Part shown: positions 30,701-39,578 of the stretch, in pieces
How positions within the stretch are numbered: position 1 is the first letter of the stretch
Layout of the letters: each line of letters starts with the position of its first letter
Origin: Henricia sp. BOLD:AAB3569
Taxonomy: Eukaryota; Echinodermata; Asteroidea; Spinulosida; Echinasteridae
Assembly (NCBI GenBank): GCA_037783545.1
Contig: JBBELK010000832.1
Span: forward strand, 744,001 to 808,000
Direction: 5' to 3'
Length of the DNA stretch: 64,000 nucleotides
Translations under genes and position numbers: made by a program
The notes under the pieces: generated by a model
What the model saw: the letters and a program-made list of their open reading frames with translations, nothing else
Database searches by the model: none
What the model was told of the DNA's origin: nothing

Positions 30701-33700
30701 TAGTAACACTTTTAGCCCCTTAACATTCTAACCCCATTCGCTATCGTGAATTTTGCTGCACGCCCTCAAGAGTCCAAATACCCGTGTGAAAATTCTTACT
30801 GTAAATTCCAAATCAGACATTTAAAAGCACACCATGGAGGTCCTTGTAATCTCAAGACTTCTGTACCCTTGTCGTTCTTTTTCCATGATGACTCAAACAT
30901 CAAAAAAGGATAAAAGGGAGCAAAATTTGGAGTAAAATCGACAAATCTGGAACAGACGGGGGACTTGACTTCGCTACTATATCGCGTCAAAAGGAAAGTA
31001 GTCCCACTAACGCGGATGGATTTTGTTTACACTATGTTAAGCCTAAACTGGTCTATGTTAGACTATGTTACATGTAGGTCTATGTTAGACTATGTTTAGA
31101 CTATGTTAAGGCTATGTTAAGCCTAAACTGTCTATGTGCGCTACGCTGCTCTCGCTCATATACAACGCGTGGGGAAGTAAATATGTGGACAGGGGACCAG
31201 TTTAGGCTTAAACTAGTGTAAACAAAATTCATCCGCGTTGGCGGAACTACTTTCCTTTTGACGCGGCCTAGACTAGAGCATTAATTTTACTCCAATTTTA
31301 CTCGATTTTACTCGATTTTACTCCAAATTTTGCTCCCTTTTATTTCACACGGGTATTTGGACTCTTGAGGGCGTGCAGCAAAATTCACGATAGCGAATGG
31401 GGTTAGAATGTTAAGGGGCTAAAAGTGTTAATAGAAAATGATAACGTCCCAATATAAACGTCAAAAACAACACTTTTAGCCTTCTAAAAGTATGCTTTGG
31501 ATATCTTTCATTTTCTGCTGAATATTTCACTGGACGGCCTGGACGACCGAATGGGGTTTTCCGTTTTCTGTAGAGAAGCTGACACTACAATTGTAGTTCC
31601 ATAGCACTGTACCAGTTTTGGGCGGGCACCATGTGTGTGCCGTGGGGCTAAATGTCACATTGTCCGGTAGACTGTCCACGGTGGAACTCCGTTCGGTTCC
31701 TCGGACTTTTTTCAGAGTTATGTTTAACTTTGTTTCATAACCTGAAAAAATAGTATCTTTTGTAAAATACTCAAATATTTTGAAAAAGTCGGAGCTGAAT
31801 TTGATGCAGTACTGCAGTAATAAACTTTAGGAATAAACTGTGTATCACACGGCTATACGGCTGGAAATAAAACTCCAAGGACACATGATTTATCGGAACC
31901 AGAATCTGGTTCCGGTAAATCACGTGACCTTGATTTTTTTTTTAAATGCTCAAAAACAGCAAAATTTGGTGGTTTCTTTTAAGGTTCTCTTCAGTCTATT
32001 TCGGAAAGACTTTCAGAATCATGTATGGGTCTATTTTAAGCCCAAAATAGCCCAACAAAGCCAGTTTGTCCCTTTAACCTCAAAACTAGCGACTTGTAAC
32101 CTGGCTAAGACAAATGAGAACAGTGGCTCAAGAATCTCTATTTTGGTTTTCTGCACAAACATCTAGCAGACACTCCGGTCTCATATGCACAGTTGAGGTC
32201 AAAACTTAACATACACATTGACAAAACTATTAAACTGAAATTTTCTTCAGTAACCCATGTCTAAACATTTTGTCTGAACACGCTGAGCAGCGCCCTCAAG
32301 TGGCAAATCAGTGTTCAAAACGAATGCATGCAACTGCCATGGACGTTATCGACCACCTACCACGGAGTGGGTCGCCAGTGCGATAGATATGCGTGGTAAT
32401 GACACCAGTGGCTAGCGAATCTGTTTGGTGACTTACCACCTAATTTTGGAATGACTTGGCCGTACTTTCGAAGTGTTTTAGAGGGGAAAATGGATTATTT
32501 TTGTCCAGGCGGCCGAGTTTTTTGTCTAGGTGGCAAATTTTTGTCCGGGCGCTAATGGTAGTGGAGAACGCTGGGTCTCATAAATATGCACAGTCGAGGT
32601 CAGAAGTTTACATATACACCCTGACAAAAAACTATCAAACTGAAGTCTGCGTAACCCATGTGACTGAACTTTTAGGGTGATTAATCAGTTACAGTGTCTT
32701 TATTATTTTCACCAGAGGTGCTTTCAAAATAATGGCCTTAAAACTGATTTCTTGTAGCCTTTTGCATGTTTCACATGAACATGATGAATAGCAGCTGGTG
32801 TACTGATGTACTTCCTTAGTATCCACTTGACCAGACTAAATTTGTGTTACTATATACGTGGTGCACACGGCACGTGAAGTACAGAATCAATACCATGTTC
32901 ACCGTAGGAAAGAATGGCATAAAGCAGCCAGACTGTTGGTTGCGTGGCAGTGGCGTGCACCACGTAGCAATAACAGTATAGTATGTGACTTTCTAAACTG
33001 CACCTCCATTTGAAAGTGCCCTTACCCAACGTAACTTGATAAGCACTGTATAATCGGAGCTTCCCCGAGACACTATGAGAACAACTTCATAGTGTGCTCA
33101 GGTGGGATTCGAACCCATATACTCCTGCAGATGCTAGGCTATTTACCTGTATATGTTCCACCCCATGATGTTTGATCAGGGACTGAGACCACTCCCCTAT
33201 CATCAGCAATGTAATGAGCATGCCCCTCAAACCGCACAGTGCCACTCCGAGTTTCCTGCTGACATTGGGACCTGGAAAAGTTAAAACCCGTATACAGAAT
33301 TTCAGGGTTTTTTTGTTTGTTTTTTAAATTTAATTATTGTAACCATTTGACAGGAAAAATCTTACTCAAATGGAAGATAAAAGTGCTTCCAAATAGCCAA
33401 TTTTTATAAGAAAACGATAATTAATGTGACAAAATTAGGCCACTGACTTGGGTGGTATTATGGCAGTATGTTTAGGTGAACGAGCCTAAATAGGACTGTA
33501 GCTTATTTCCACAAGTTGACACAATTTTCCATTATTTTTTTCAGAACATATAGGTTGAGGCCAAACAAAATAAATGGTGTGTTTACAGTAACCCGACCGA
33601 CCTGGAATTTTCGAGGCTAATGACTCGAGACTCGGACTCTAGGCTAATTATGACTCGAGACTCGGACTCGGGGCTAATGACTCAAGACTCGGACTCGGGG

Positions 33701-34489
33701 CTAATGACTCAAGACTCGGACTCGGGGCTAATGACTCGCGACTCGGACCTAATGACTCACGACTCGGACTTGACTACAACACTAAGTATAGACATTAGGC
33801 TTGGGTGACTCCAGCATTTTCGGGGGCGACTCCAGCATTTTCGGGGGCGACTCCAGCATTTTCGGGGGCGACTCTAGCATTTTCGGGGGCGACTCCAGCA
33901 TTTTCGGGTTGCGACTCCGATTCCAATTCCAATCGACAGTACTACATATTGCGCAGACAACGATCTAATTATTGGCACCGAATGGCACTAAACATTTATT
34001 CCTAATAAATATGGAAATTTTCAAATGCCGAAAACTTGCAGAAATTTAGTGTTTTGGCTTTGAAATGGCTATGTAGGACCTAAATCTCTGGAAATCAGCA
34101 GCTATCAATGGGAATCAAATCTAAATGAAAGGCAATCGTTTGCTACAGGGAATCGATTGCTCAAAATCTGGAATCTGCGATTCTGATTCCCAAAGTGGAA
34201 TCGATTCTACTGATCTACTGGACTCCAGCTTGGAATGGCCCAAGCCTAAGTAACAGGCATCGGCATTTTGCCTAAAATTTGGGCAAAAAATGACTTCTTC
34301 CTTTGAAGGAAAGCTTTTTCCTTGACAAAATTCTACTGAAAAAAAAATGTACCTGATGGTGACATGGCTGTTAGCCTCCACTCCAGATGCCTTAATAGCC
34401 ACTTTGGAGTCAACCATAGACGAGGTAGGAATGACTGACAGGAGTCTAGGCATGCTCACTCTGGTACAAAAAGCTCGGATTGCAGTCAT
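18780..34489 (-). CDS. Peroxisomal acyl-CoA thioesterase / BAAT-family hydrolase (8 exons)
   Basis: Exons are 34489-34353, 33271-33147, 29669-29412, 27466-27297, 25877-25761, 23995-23884, 21815-21608 and 18895-18780, about 414 residues (family about 420). The N-terminal half has the thioester hydrolase/BAAT beta-sandwich ([11 protein letters not shown] at residue 90; [16 protein letters not shown] at 175). The C-terminal half is an alpha/beta hydrolase with nucleophile S253 in GLSLGG, acid near D324 ([10 protein letters not shown]) and H358 ([10 protein letters not shown]). Ser rather than Cys favours acyl-CoA hydrolysis over bile-acid conjugation. The C-terminus is Ala-Lys-Leu, a PTS1 signal, so it probably acts in the peroxisome matrix releasing CoA from fatty acyl-CoA. 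The N-terminus has spaced Arg residues. Exons 1-5 and 6-8 are each phase-consistent, but 5 to 6 is off by one base (total 1243 nt), so it may be mis-spliced in my model or broken. Introns are full of MITEs. Confidence 0.9.
19033..20362. mobile_element. Element with 'CTTTTCACGAAGTGG' inverted termini and internal repeats, hosting a nested hAT
   Basis: The left end (GCCTTTTCACGAAGTGGTG near 19045) and right end (CGCCACTTCGTGAAAAGGCC near 20333) are inverted. 'CGCCACTTCGTGAAAA' also occurs at 19260, 19382 and 19447, and inverted forms near 19360 and 19428 alternate with 'gcatatcgcg'. The hAT element 19514-20235 is inserted inside it. It occupies the last thioesterase intron. Confidence 0.6.
19514..20235. 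mobile_element. hAT-type non-autonomous element, 722 bp, 6-bp duplication GTACTT
   Basis: Termini CAGGGGTGTGA / TCACACCCCTG with GTACTT directly on both sides (19508-19513 and 20236-20241). 'atagcgga' motifs sit just inside both ends. The central GGCGTGGGGTCCGGGGCC block is shared with 8417-9829. Confidence 0.78.
21040..21520. repeat. Interspersed repeat with 'ttatctaacaaaacataaa' block
   Basis: The part around 21250-21480 ('tttttgtgtttgccaaac', 'ggaggattgaatat', 'cggtttttaat') resembles 12235-12345. Its left part resembles 60240-60360. No termini are evident. Confidence 0.4.
22690..22806. repeat. ~115-bp palindrome
   Basis: 'cctttttccaaatctcgact' and 'ctccggctccatgt' on the left return inverted on the right after a very short centre at about 22747. 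It lies 68 bp left of a hAT element. Confidence 0.8.
22874..23839. mobile_element. hAT-type element, 966 bp, 8-bp duplication CTTGATAG, GACTCG-rich subtermini
   Basis: Termini CAGTGTTGTAGTACTCGAGT and, inverted, TAGTGTTGTAGTCGAGTACG. CTTGATAG lies at 22866-22873 and 23840-23847, the 8-bp duplication typical of hAT. Both ends hold many GACTCG/GACTCGGACT hexamer repeats. Fragments of the family are at 33610-33783 and 37760-37890. No transposase domain is visible. The right end is 45 bp from thioesterase exon 6. Confidence 0.85.
24062..24438. mobile_element. MITE, ~375 bp, 'ATTACCATACCTCATACATATTC' type ends
   Basis: Left end TTACCATACCTCATACATAT and right end ATATGTATGAGGTATGGTAA are inverted copies. 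The interior is GC-rich with 'cgcgt' motifs. The open frames here are not genes. Confidence 0.75.
24848..24970. mobile_element. Short MITE with GTGTCCATGTTGCG inverted ends
   Basis: 'tgtccatgttgcgtaggt' on the left and 'accaacgcaacatggaca' on the right face each other across ~85 bp of AT-rich DNA. Confidence 0.6.
25318..25460. mobile_element. MITE copy 1, 'CGGCCATGACAGGGGGCA' inverted ends
   Basis: 'agcggccatgacagggggca' and 'tgccccctgtcatggccgcc' are inverted termini. A cleaner second copy is at 49377-49521. Confidence 0.75.
26350..26810. repeat. Hairpin plus GC-rich repeat related to the 'GACCGATCC' MITE family
   Basis: A near-perfect hairpin at 26380-26460 (arms 'ggtcctgggcactgataatg') is followed by 'caaacctacttttaatc' and a 'cgcgcgttacgcgtaatgca' tract. 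Those are also found in 29738-30247 and 60660-61280. The repeat starts with 'ccagttttaaac', which also recurs at 28190-28215. Confidence 0.6.
26935..27235 (-). repeat. tRNA-derived SINE family B
   Basis: In minus orientation: A-box-like TTAACTGGTAGAGCATCTG, then GGTCTCGGGTTCGAGGCCC (B-box). Direct repeats of 'tttggtatggtgc..accattgaaa' flank it (26955 and 27170). The same head occurs at 36060-36130 and 63100-63170, and its 5' part forms the 62-kb tandem array. It is not a functional tRNA. Confidence 0.7.
27608..27865. mobile_element. MITE, ~255 bp, 'GGGGCCAATTTCATAGAGCTG' ends
   Basis: Inverted ends 'gggccaatttcatagagctg' / 'cagctctatgaaattggccc', followed inside by 'aagcatgaaaaattgctta' and 'gataaa.tgaggttaccagc' arms. 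Terminal fragments occur at 28229 and 61928, and a short relative is at 46996-47100. Confidence 0.8.
29695..30385 (-). repeat. tRNA-derived SINE (family A) split by an inserted MITE
   Basis: The SINE 3' part 'gaacttcaatttgcagcccg' ends at 29737 and resumes at 30248 with 'gcatgaagcttgcaa', 'cacctaaacatcgag' and 'ccgaaggatgga'. Other SINE A copies are continuous across this point. The head is decayed. Confidence 0.75.
29738..30247. mobile_element. MITE, ~510 bp, TAGACCGATCC ends (copy 1), nested in a SINE
   Basis: Left: GACCGATCCAGTAAGCTCCG then CCCATTTT. Right: AAATGGGCGGATCGGTCTA. TA occurs at both borders. The GC-rich interior has 'cgcgttacgcgta' and 'cgcacgtgtggcatgttgc' blocks shared with 60660-61280. 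Confidence 0.8.
30418..32085. mobile_element. Second copy of the (A)AAGG.ACACACCGG element, interrupted by a MULE-like element
   Basis: 30418-30641 aligns with 13955-14185 ('accggcctgctgtttacat', 'ttgatggtcNttgt', 'atcgcgcgag'). 31493-32085 aligns with the right half, including the 'ccagaatctggttccg' dyad. The insertion at 30642-31492 separates the two parts. Confidence 0.7.
30642..31492. mobile_element. MULE-like palindromic element, 851 bp, 9-bp duplication TGCTTTGGA
   Basis: Long inverted termini (about 145 bp) begin TACTTTTAGAAGGCTAAAAG on both sides. They contain 'cattcgctatcgtgaatttt' and 'gccctcaagagtccaaatac'. TGCTTTGGA lies at 30633-30641 and 31493-31501. Long terminal inverted repeats with 9-bp duplications are characteristic of Mutator-like elements. 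The inner arms are also nearly palindromic, and the centre has tandem 'tatgttagac' repeats (31050-31130). No transposase is present. Confidence 0.8.
32178..32680 (+). mobile_element. Remnants of Tc1-like element ends (two copies, same orientation)
   Basis: 'cagttgaggtcaaaacttaa' (32189) and 'cagtcgaggtcagaagttta' (32591) are each followed by 'catacac/catatacac', 'tgacaaaaNactatNaaac' and 'gtaacccatgt'. They resemble the outer repeats of vertebrate-type Tc1 transposons. Both point the same way and no transposase lies between. Confidence 0.6.
33065..33135 (-). repeat. tRNA-like SINE fragment (family C)
   Basis: In minus orientation: 'gcatctgcaggagta', a B-box-like GGTTCGAATCCCACC, then 'tcatagtgtctcggggaag'. 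The same 3' string follows the tRNA-like head at 44260-44350. It abuts thioesterase exon 2. Confidence 0.55.
33610..33783 (+). repeat. GACTCG-rich fragment of the 22874-23839 hAT family
   Basis: Repeated 'gactcgagactcggactc' and 'gggctaatgactc' units end in 'gactacaacacta', the hAT terminus. Confidence 0.7.
33796..34252. mobile_element. MITE with TTAGGCTTGGG ends and an internal 21-bp minisatellite
   Basis: Left end TTAGGCTTGGGTGACTCCAG, right end CCCAAGCCTAA. Five 21-bp units ('gactccagcattttcggggg') occupy 33808-33912. Further in are 'gattccaattccaatcg' and its inverted partner. A relative lacking the minisatellite is at 56340-56720. It lies 100 bp from thioesterase exon 1. Confidence 0.7.
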
Positions 34490-34931
34490 TCTGTGTGATT
34501 AAAGAAGATACTTTCACAATATTTGCACACATACTGGTATACATAAACAAAAATAATGTGAAAATAGACCCAATGACAGATGACGTCAGCGCTGTAAACC
34601 AAACAATAATTAACTGTATCCCAATCAGTTGAAGTGTGCGATATAAACTACAGTGAATTCAACGTACGTAAACACAAGTTTACACATCGCGGCGGTTGTG
34701 TTTCAGAGCACTGTTTCATCTAGCCACCCGTCCACCCGTCTTTTGGACAGGCAGTGTGTGATTTTATACTTTGCGAAATGGACAATAAAACATGACGGGT
34801 AGAATTTTGTCAAATGGACATTAAAAATGACGGGTGGATTTTTGGTTTAAAATGTATACATACTTGAGCGACTAAATTGCATTTTTGTTCAAAATGAAAA
34901 CAATGAAAACAATGGCACTCAAGCCTCAACC

Positions 34932-35276
34932 TTAAAGGAGCTTGATCAGATTTTTTTAAAAATTGATTTTGTCCTAACCTAACAATCATATAAAATACCT
35001 CCCCAAAATACTATCCATGAGAAGAAAACAGGAAATTTGCAATCTCTAATTTGGATGTGGAAGCAAAAAGGTTGGTGTAATCACTGCACTGCTTTATGAA
35101 ACCAAACAAATTTACGAAACATCGGTGGTTTTTTGACGATATCCTTGAAAACGTATGGATTGATGAGAGCATGAAATTTCAGAATGAGAAAAATATGACG
35201 CATGATATGATATCAAAATCTCATCACCCTTGAGGTAAGTGGAAGTCAAAAAAGTGATCTGATCAAGCATCTTTAA
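34932..35276 (-). repeat. MITE copy 3 of the TTAAAGGAGC family
   Basis: Ends TTAAAGGAGCTTGATCAGAT and GATCAAGCATCTTTAA. It aligns in reverse with 17909-18262 (for example 'ttggatgtggaagcaaaaag'). Confidence 0.7.
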
Positions 35277-36029
35277 AGGTAGAATACATGATTGGTATCT
35301 CAAGGACTCAGAAATGCTCACAGATTTACACATAACTTACACAATATAAGCATGACGGTAGAAAACTTCCCCTGAAATTGTTTTGTCTCAAGTGCTATAG
35401 TCTTTAAGAAATGAGCAAAACAATTTGTTTTCGTCTCGCGAGATGTAAATTAATTTCGTCCCAAAACCACCTTGCCATGGACCACTTCATCCTGAAGCAC
35501 TTCACCTAAAGGCCATTTCACCCCAAAACCACTTCGTCTAAACACTACCTCTCCCAAATGCCACTTAATTCGCCCCTAAACAACTTAGTACACAGGCCGT
35601 GGTTCAGGGCGAAGTGGTTCATGGCGAAGTGGTTCAGGGGCGAAGTGACTGTAAACGATTTTTGACTGTTTTCTCAAAAGTTAGACAAAGTACAGAGCTG
35701 AGTTTTGCTCAGGTTGGTTTTAATCATGTATATCTTCAATCACACAGGGGGATGAAACTATTTGTAACGGTTTACCAATCACGTATATAGGCCTACTAAC
35801 GTAAACAGCTTTTGAAACAAACCTTCAATTATGCAATGTTGCCTCCTGTACATGTATCTTGATGGCTGACAGAAGATGATCATTGTTAAAGCAAGGTTAC
35901 CGATGATGTTGATGATGTGGATGATGTGAAAGTGACTGCATTGAATCAATGGCTGACACCTTTAACAAATGAAATTTTGGTTAGAATTTAGTTTAAAATT
36001 GCCCTTAAAGTGATTTATCAGCCATAAAT

Positions 36030-36215
36030 GAACTCATGGTGCCCAACAACCAAACTTGGGATGAGAGAAAAATCATACGGGCCTTATCGGGATTCAAACT
36101 CGAGACCTCTGATGAACTACGTGGTATATACAGCACAGTGTGGTACCCTACACTATTTGTCTCTCTCATCCCAAATTTTGTTGTTTCATTTCAATGGTGA
36201 TGAGGCACCATACTA
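36030..36215 (-). repeat. tRNA-derived SINE family B fragment
   Basis: Contains 'ggtctcgagtttgaatccc' in minus orientation (B-box region), flanked by 'aaccaaacttgggatgagag' and an inverted 'ctctcatcccaaattttgtt'. The A-box part is lost. Confidence 0.55.
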
Positions 36216-36678
36216 AATATTGCACTCGCAATGACAAACACCACTTTGTTTCATGTAAAATGGTACCTTTATGGTAGAAATTGCCAACTGAAGGTGGTTT
36301 TTAAAAAGTTATCTGCAGACAACTTTTTACCATTCATTCATACACAAAAACCATGCATGGATTTTCAGGTGATGGGAAATAGGCCTAGTTATCTAGTAAT
36401 ATTAAATGCAAGATAATGAAAAGATGATAAAAAATGCTTTAAATATAATTAGCAGATTTTCGTTCCCAAAACAGTAGTGTACTGCAGATGAGATGCGACA
36501 ACATCTCTCATACATCTCTTTGACAACTCTTCAGTCTTACGTCAAATGATGCCAAATTTTGTCCCATGTGGAACTTGTTGATGTAGTGTGGTAGCTCAAT
36601 TTAATTTACGCTTCACCACCACCAGCTGCCCTTTTTCTCTACCTAGATGCAGGAAGCAATGACAATAATATATGATAA

Positions 36679-36750
36679 TAGACCGTATCGAATAGCTGCC
36701 ATCTTGTGGGGCAGATTCCCACAAGATGGCAGCTATTTGATACAGTCTAG
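36679..36750. mobile_element. ~72-bp minimal palindromic MITE (ACCGTATCGAATAGCTGCC family)
   Basis: Two inverted ends 'gaccgtatcgaatagctgcc' and 'ggcagctatttgatacagtc' with almost no interior, TA at both borders. Larger relatives are at 2764 and 59266-59415. Confidence 0.75.
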
Positions 36751-37038
36751 GCCTATTGCCTATGTCATGGGATGACGTCAGCGTGAGCATGATCAGTGAT
36801 GATGTGTCTGTGAGTGAGGCCGGTCCGGTCACTTCCTCCATGGGTCACTGCACTAATTTTAATTTTTTAATTTTTTATTTGGCACCTTATTTTGTGTCTT
36901 TATCATGAAACGTGCGCATTTACAAGGTTTATACATTAAATATAGGCCTAGGTCTAATGTCATAACAAGGTAAATCTTCACCGTTTGCAATTTTACCCGA
37001 GACCAGCCGCGGCAGCCGCGCCGCCGGACAACAAGCAC

Positions 37039-37152
37039 TAGTCTTTGTGAAAGACTGTCTTACGTTGCTTGGTTTGTGTACTGCGCGGTCGACATTGCAC
37101 CGTGTGGACAGGGTACTAGTTTATGTGCCATTAGGTTCAGTCTGTAAGACAG
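37039..37152 (+). repeat. Left flank of the Harbinger insertion: copy of a host repeat
   Basis: 'agtctttgtgaaagactgtc', 'acgttgcttggtttgtg', 'gtgtggacagggtactagtt' and 'tctgtaagac' match, in reverse, 52817-53055. The matching right flank 'agtctttggaatctcttcac' resumes at 48625. The last three bases (CAG, 37150-37152) are the proposed target duplication. Confidence 0.8.
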
Positions 37153-37336
37153 GCCGTGTCCGAAATACTGGCTGTGGCTGCGTCTTTGGCCGTTGCTATG
37201 GTGTTGCCAAGGACGGCCATTTTGGAGGAGTGTCCGAAATTCGGCTGTGGATGGAGCTGTGGCTTGAAACGTCAGAAATACCAAGCCACACAAAAAGGTG
37301 ACTTCGTCGTGGCTGCGCTGGCGCCATTTTTGATTT

Positions 37337-37343
37337 TATAAAA
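37337..37343 (+). promoter_or_regulatory. Possible TATA box (TATAAAA) before the Myb-like gene
   Basis: TATAAAA ends 21 bases before the proposed ATG at 37365. The spacing would put transcription start at or near the ATG, so either translation starts further on or the match is fortuitous. Confidence 0.3.
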
Positions 37344-37364
37344 TCGGCACGTAAACTTAGCAAA

Positions 37365-39578
37365 ATGGCGTCCGATAACGATGCAACTGCCACTGCAACT
37401 GCAATGACTGAGCCCGAGACAACAACTTTTAAGTGTAAGTAGCAAAGCATAGGCCTACAAGCATACTCTAGCCTAAAGTTAGTGCAGATTTGATGGAAAA
37501 ATCTATTTTTTAAAAGTAAAATTTAAGAATTTGTGCGCGCATATCATGATATTTGGGACATGCATGTCAATCATCATGCCTCATCACCGTATCACGGACA
37601 CCCAGGATTTTCTTAACTTGTTATGACATATAAACCATGTAAAAATGCTAGTTTTATGATAAAAATGCAAAATTGTTCTACAATTCGGTCCCCAAAATTA
37701 AGAAAAAAATGCATCAAGATCTATTAAATTTTTTTATCATGTTTAATATAGGCAAACTTAAGTCAAAAAGTCCGAGTCAAGTCATTTGACTGAGGTTTGA
37801 GTCTCAAGTTAAGTCAAGTCAATGAAAATCTGGACTTGAGTCGACTCGAGTCCACGTCCGAGTCTCGAGTCCGAGTCATACAACCCTGACCTGCCGAGAC
37901 CCCATGCGCTAAAATACCTATGCTAGTATGGGACAACTCTAAAAAATTATAAGTTTTTCCTTAGTAAATTCATGACACGTTAATAAGTTTCCCCCCTAAT
38001 TTATGTTTTTATCACCAAACTAACATGATTTGTACATGATTTATACATTGTATGTCATAAGATAACAAGCATGACAAGGATTGAGGAAGATCCTGGGTGT
38101 CTGTGCATGGTATTAATGAACTTGTTACGCCCCAACTACACCAACCATCCCAACTTATTGTTGAGACTTCTTAACCATGTTAACAATAAGTTGGGAAATA
38201 TCCCAACAATAGTTGGGCCAGCTCCAACTTGTAATGTTAGGAAGTCTCAACAATAAGTTGGGACCGTGGGCGTAGTTGGGGCGTAACAAACCCGTCGCCA
38301 TAGTCGCCAGGTTCGTGAAGTCGCTACTCTATTGATGAACAATGGCTGATGAATAGGGTGGCGACCTCACGGACGTGATGGCGACTCTGCCAATATTTTG
38401 CGTTTAATAGTCACATGTCACATACATTGTAGGCCTACATCACGAGTCTGAAACCATGATCAGCTATTAAATTATTTCCGTTTGTGAACTTTTTTGCACT
38501 CATTGGTATTCAGTAATTCATCATTTAGGCCTATATGGCTTAGGCAAACCCCTGATGACATTTTTTTTAAATTTACGCATTTTAGGGAGCGAGGAGACGA
38601 CTATGGAGTTTATCCGGCTTAGGGGAGAATTAAGCCATAAGTTCAAGAACAAGAGAGGTGGCGCTCGTGAGGGATTTTTGTAAGTTTATAATTTTGTCAG
38701 AAAATCGGAGGAAAAAATTACTTCAGTACCTGCATGTGGTCTTAACTTTAAGGATGTCTTCATTACATTCACAGGTTGTTGTCAAATTAAAAATATATCC
38801 TATTGTTATTTATGATTTGCTAATGGGCGATTCCATGTCAAAGTGGACATGACCCACCAAAAAATAAATGCTCAAAAATATGTCTTTGGTATTTTTTTCG
38901 TATACATTGAACAAACATTTGAATGAAATTACCTCCTGGAATCAACAGATAATCAAATTCTAAGATATACTTCCCACTTGCACTTCTGTCGCAAATGTTG
39001 CATTTCTGAGATAAATAAATGATAAAATGACTGCATAAAGTAATGCACAAAATGACGCGGCGAGCGGTCTGTGCGTAAGCGCGACAACAGAGGGCGCTGC
39101 GCGCGCGCATGGATGGTTATGTTGTGCAGGAGAAAATGTGATTTTTCTACAGAAAAGCAACATTTGCGACAAAAGTACAAGTGGAAAGTATATCTTAAAA
39201 ATATATTATCTATTGATTCCAGGAGGCAATTTCCTTAAAATCTTTGTTCAATGTATACGAAAAAAATACCATTTCTTTTTATCCAAATATTATTATTAGG
39301 TTTTATACTTTGTTTGGTGTTTGCCTGTCATTTTCTTTTAAAAAAATAGCAATTTTCCGAACAGTGCACTTTAACAACCGGTACACAAACACTTACAACT
39401 GCATACGCAGTTCCCTGTCGCTAAGTGTCACATGAGTTACCATGGAATTGCCCAAATACATTTGGATAATTTTATCTATTGCGAACACAGTGCAATACTC
39501 ACAGAGATGGAACTCTGTGATAAGGTCACTCCAGACCAAGGCCGCAAAAAATGGAACAATTTGGTCCAAAAATACAAG
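37365..39578 (+). CDS. Harbinger-encoded Myb/SANT-like DNA-binding protein (5' exons, partial)
   Basis: Three exons are supported: 37365-37434, 38586-38679 and 39491-39578, all GT..AG with matching phases (1, 2, 0). They give 84 residues. A short Ala/Thr-rich N-terminus leads into a Myb/SANT-like trihelix: FKWSEETTMEFIRLRGEL, then helix 2 and the recognition region QGRKKWNNLVQKYK with the expected tryptophans. Harbinger elements encode such a Myb-like partner, which in known cases binds the transposase, carries it into the nucleus and recognises subterminal DNA. The C-terminal exon(s) after 39578 were not identified with confidence; a candidate with acceptor near 43074 is weak. The ATG lies 212 bp inside the left end, converging on the transposase. 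Confidence 0.75.
37760..37890 (+). repeat. GACTCGAGTC-rich fragment of the 22874-23839 hAT family
   Basis: 'gagtcgactcgagtccac' and 'gagtctcgagtccgagtcat' units resemble the hAT subtermini. It is located in the first intron of the Myb-like gene. Confidence 0.55.
38112..38292. mobile_element. Palindromic MITE with GTTACGCCCCAACTAC ends, nested in Harbinger
   Basis: Left 'gttacgccccaactacacc', right 'ggcgtagttggggcgtaac'. Internal inverted 'ccaacttattgttgagact' arms. Related to 11140-11285. Confidence 0.8.
38870..39270. mobile_element. Palindromic MITE, ~400 bp, nested in Harbinger
   Basis: 'ggtatttttttcgtatacat' to 'gcaaatgttgca' is repeated inversely at 39160-39270. The centre is GC-rich ('gcgctgcgcgcgcgc'). 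A right-half relative lies at 47400-47630, also inside the Harbinger. Confidence 0.8.

Larger units (their letters stand above)
34490..36595. other. Intergenic region upstream of the thioesterase gene
   Basis: No convincing gene was found. The proximal part should hold the thioesterase promoter; 'gatgacgtcagcgctg' (34576) contains a CRE-like TGACGTCA. The rest contains a TTAAAGGAGC-family MITE (34932-35276), a 'gcgaagtggttcagg' inverted/tandem tract (35455-35650) and a SINE B head (36030-36215, minus). Confidence 0.5.

Noticed and set aside
34121..34352. Extension of thioesterase exon 1 beyond 34353
   Set aside because: The reading frame continues but loses family similarity at the GTACAT donor, and exon 2 joins in phase.
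37156..37450. Short frames at the Harbinger left end on both strands
   Set aside because: They come from GCT-rich subterminal repeats; the Myb-like start at 37365 uses a different frame supported by splicing.
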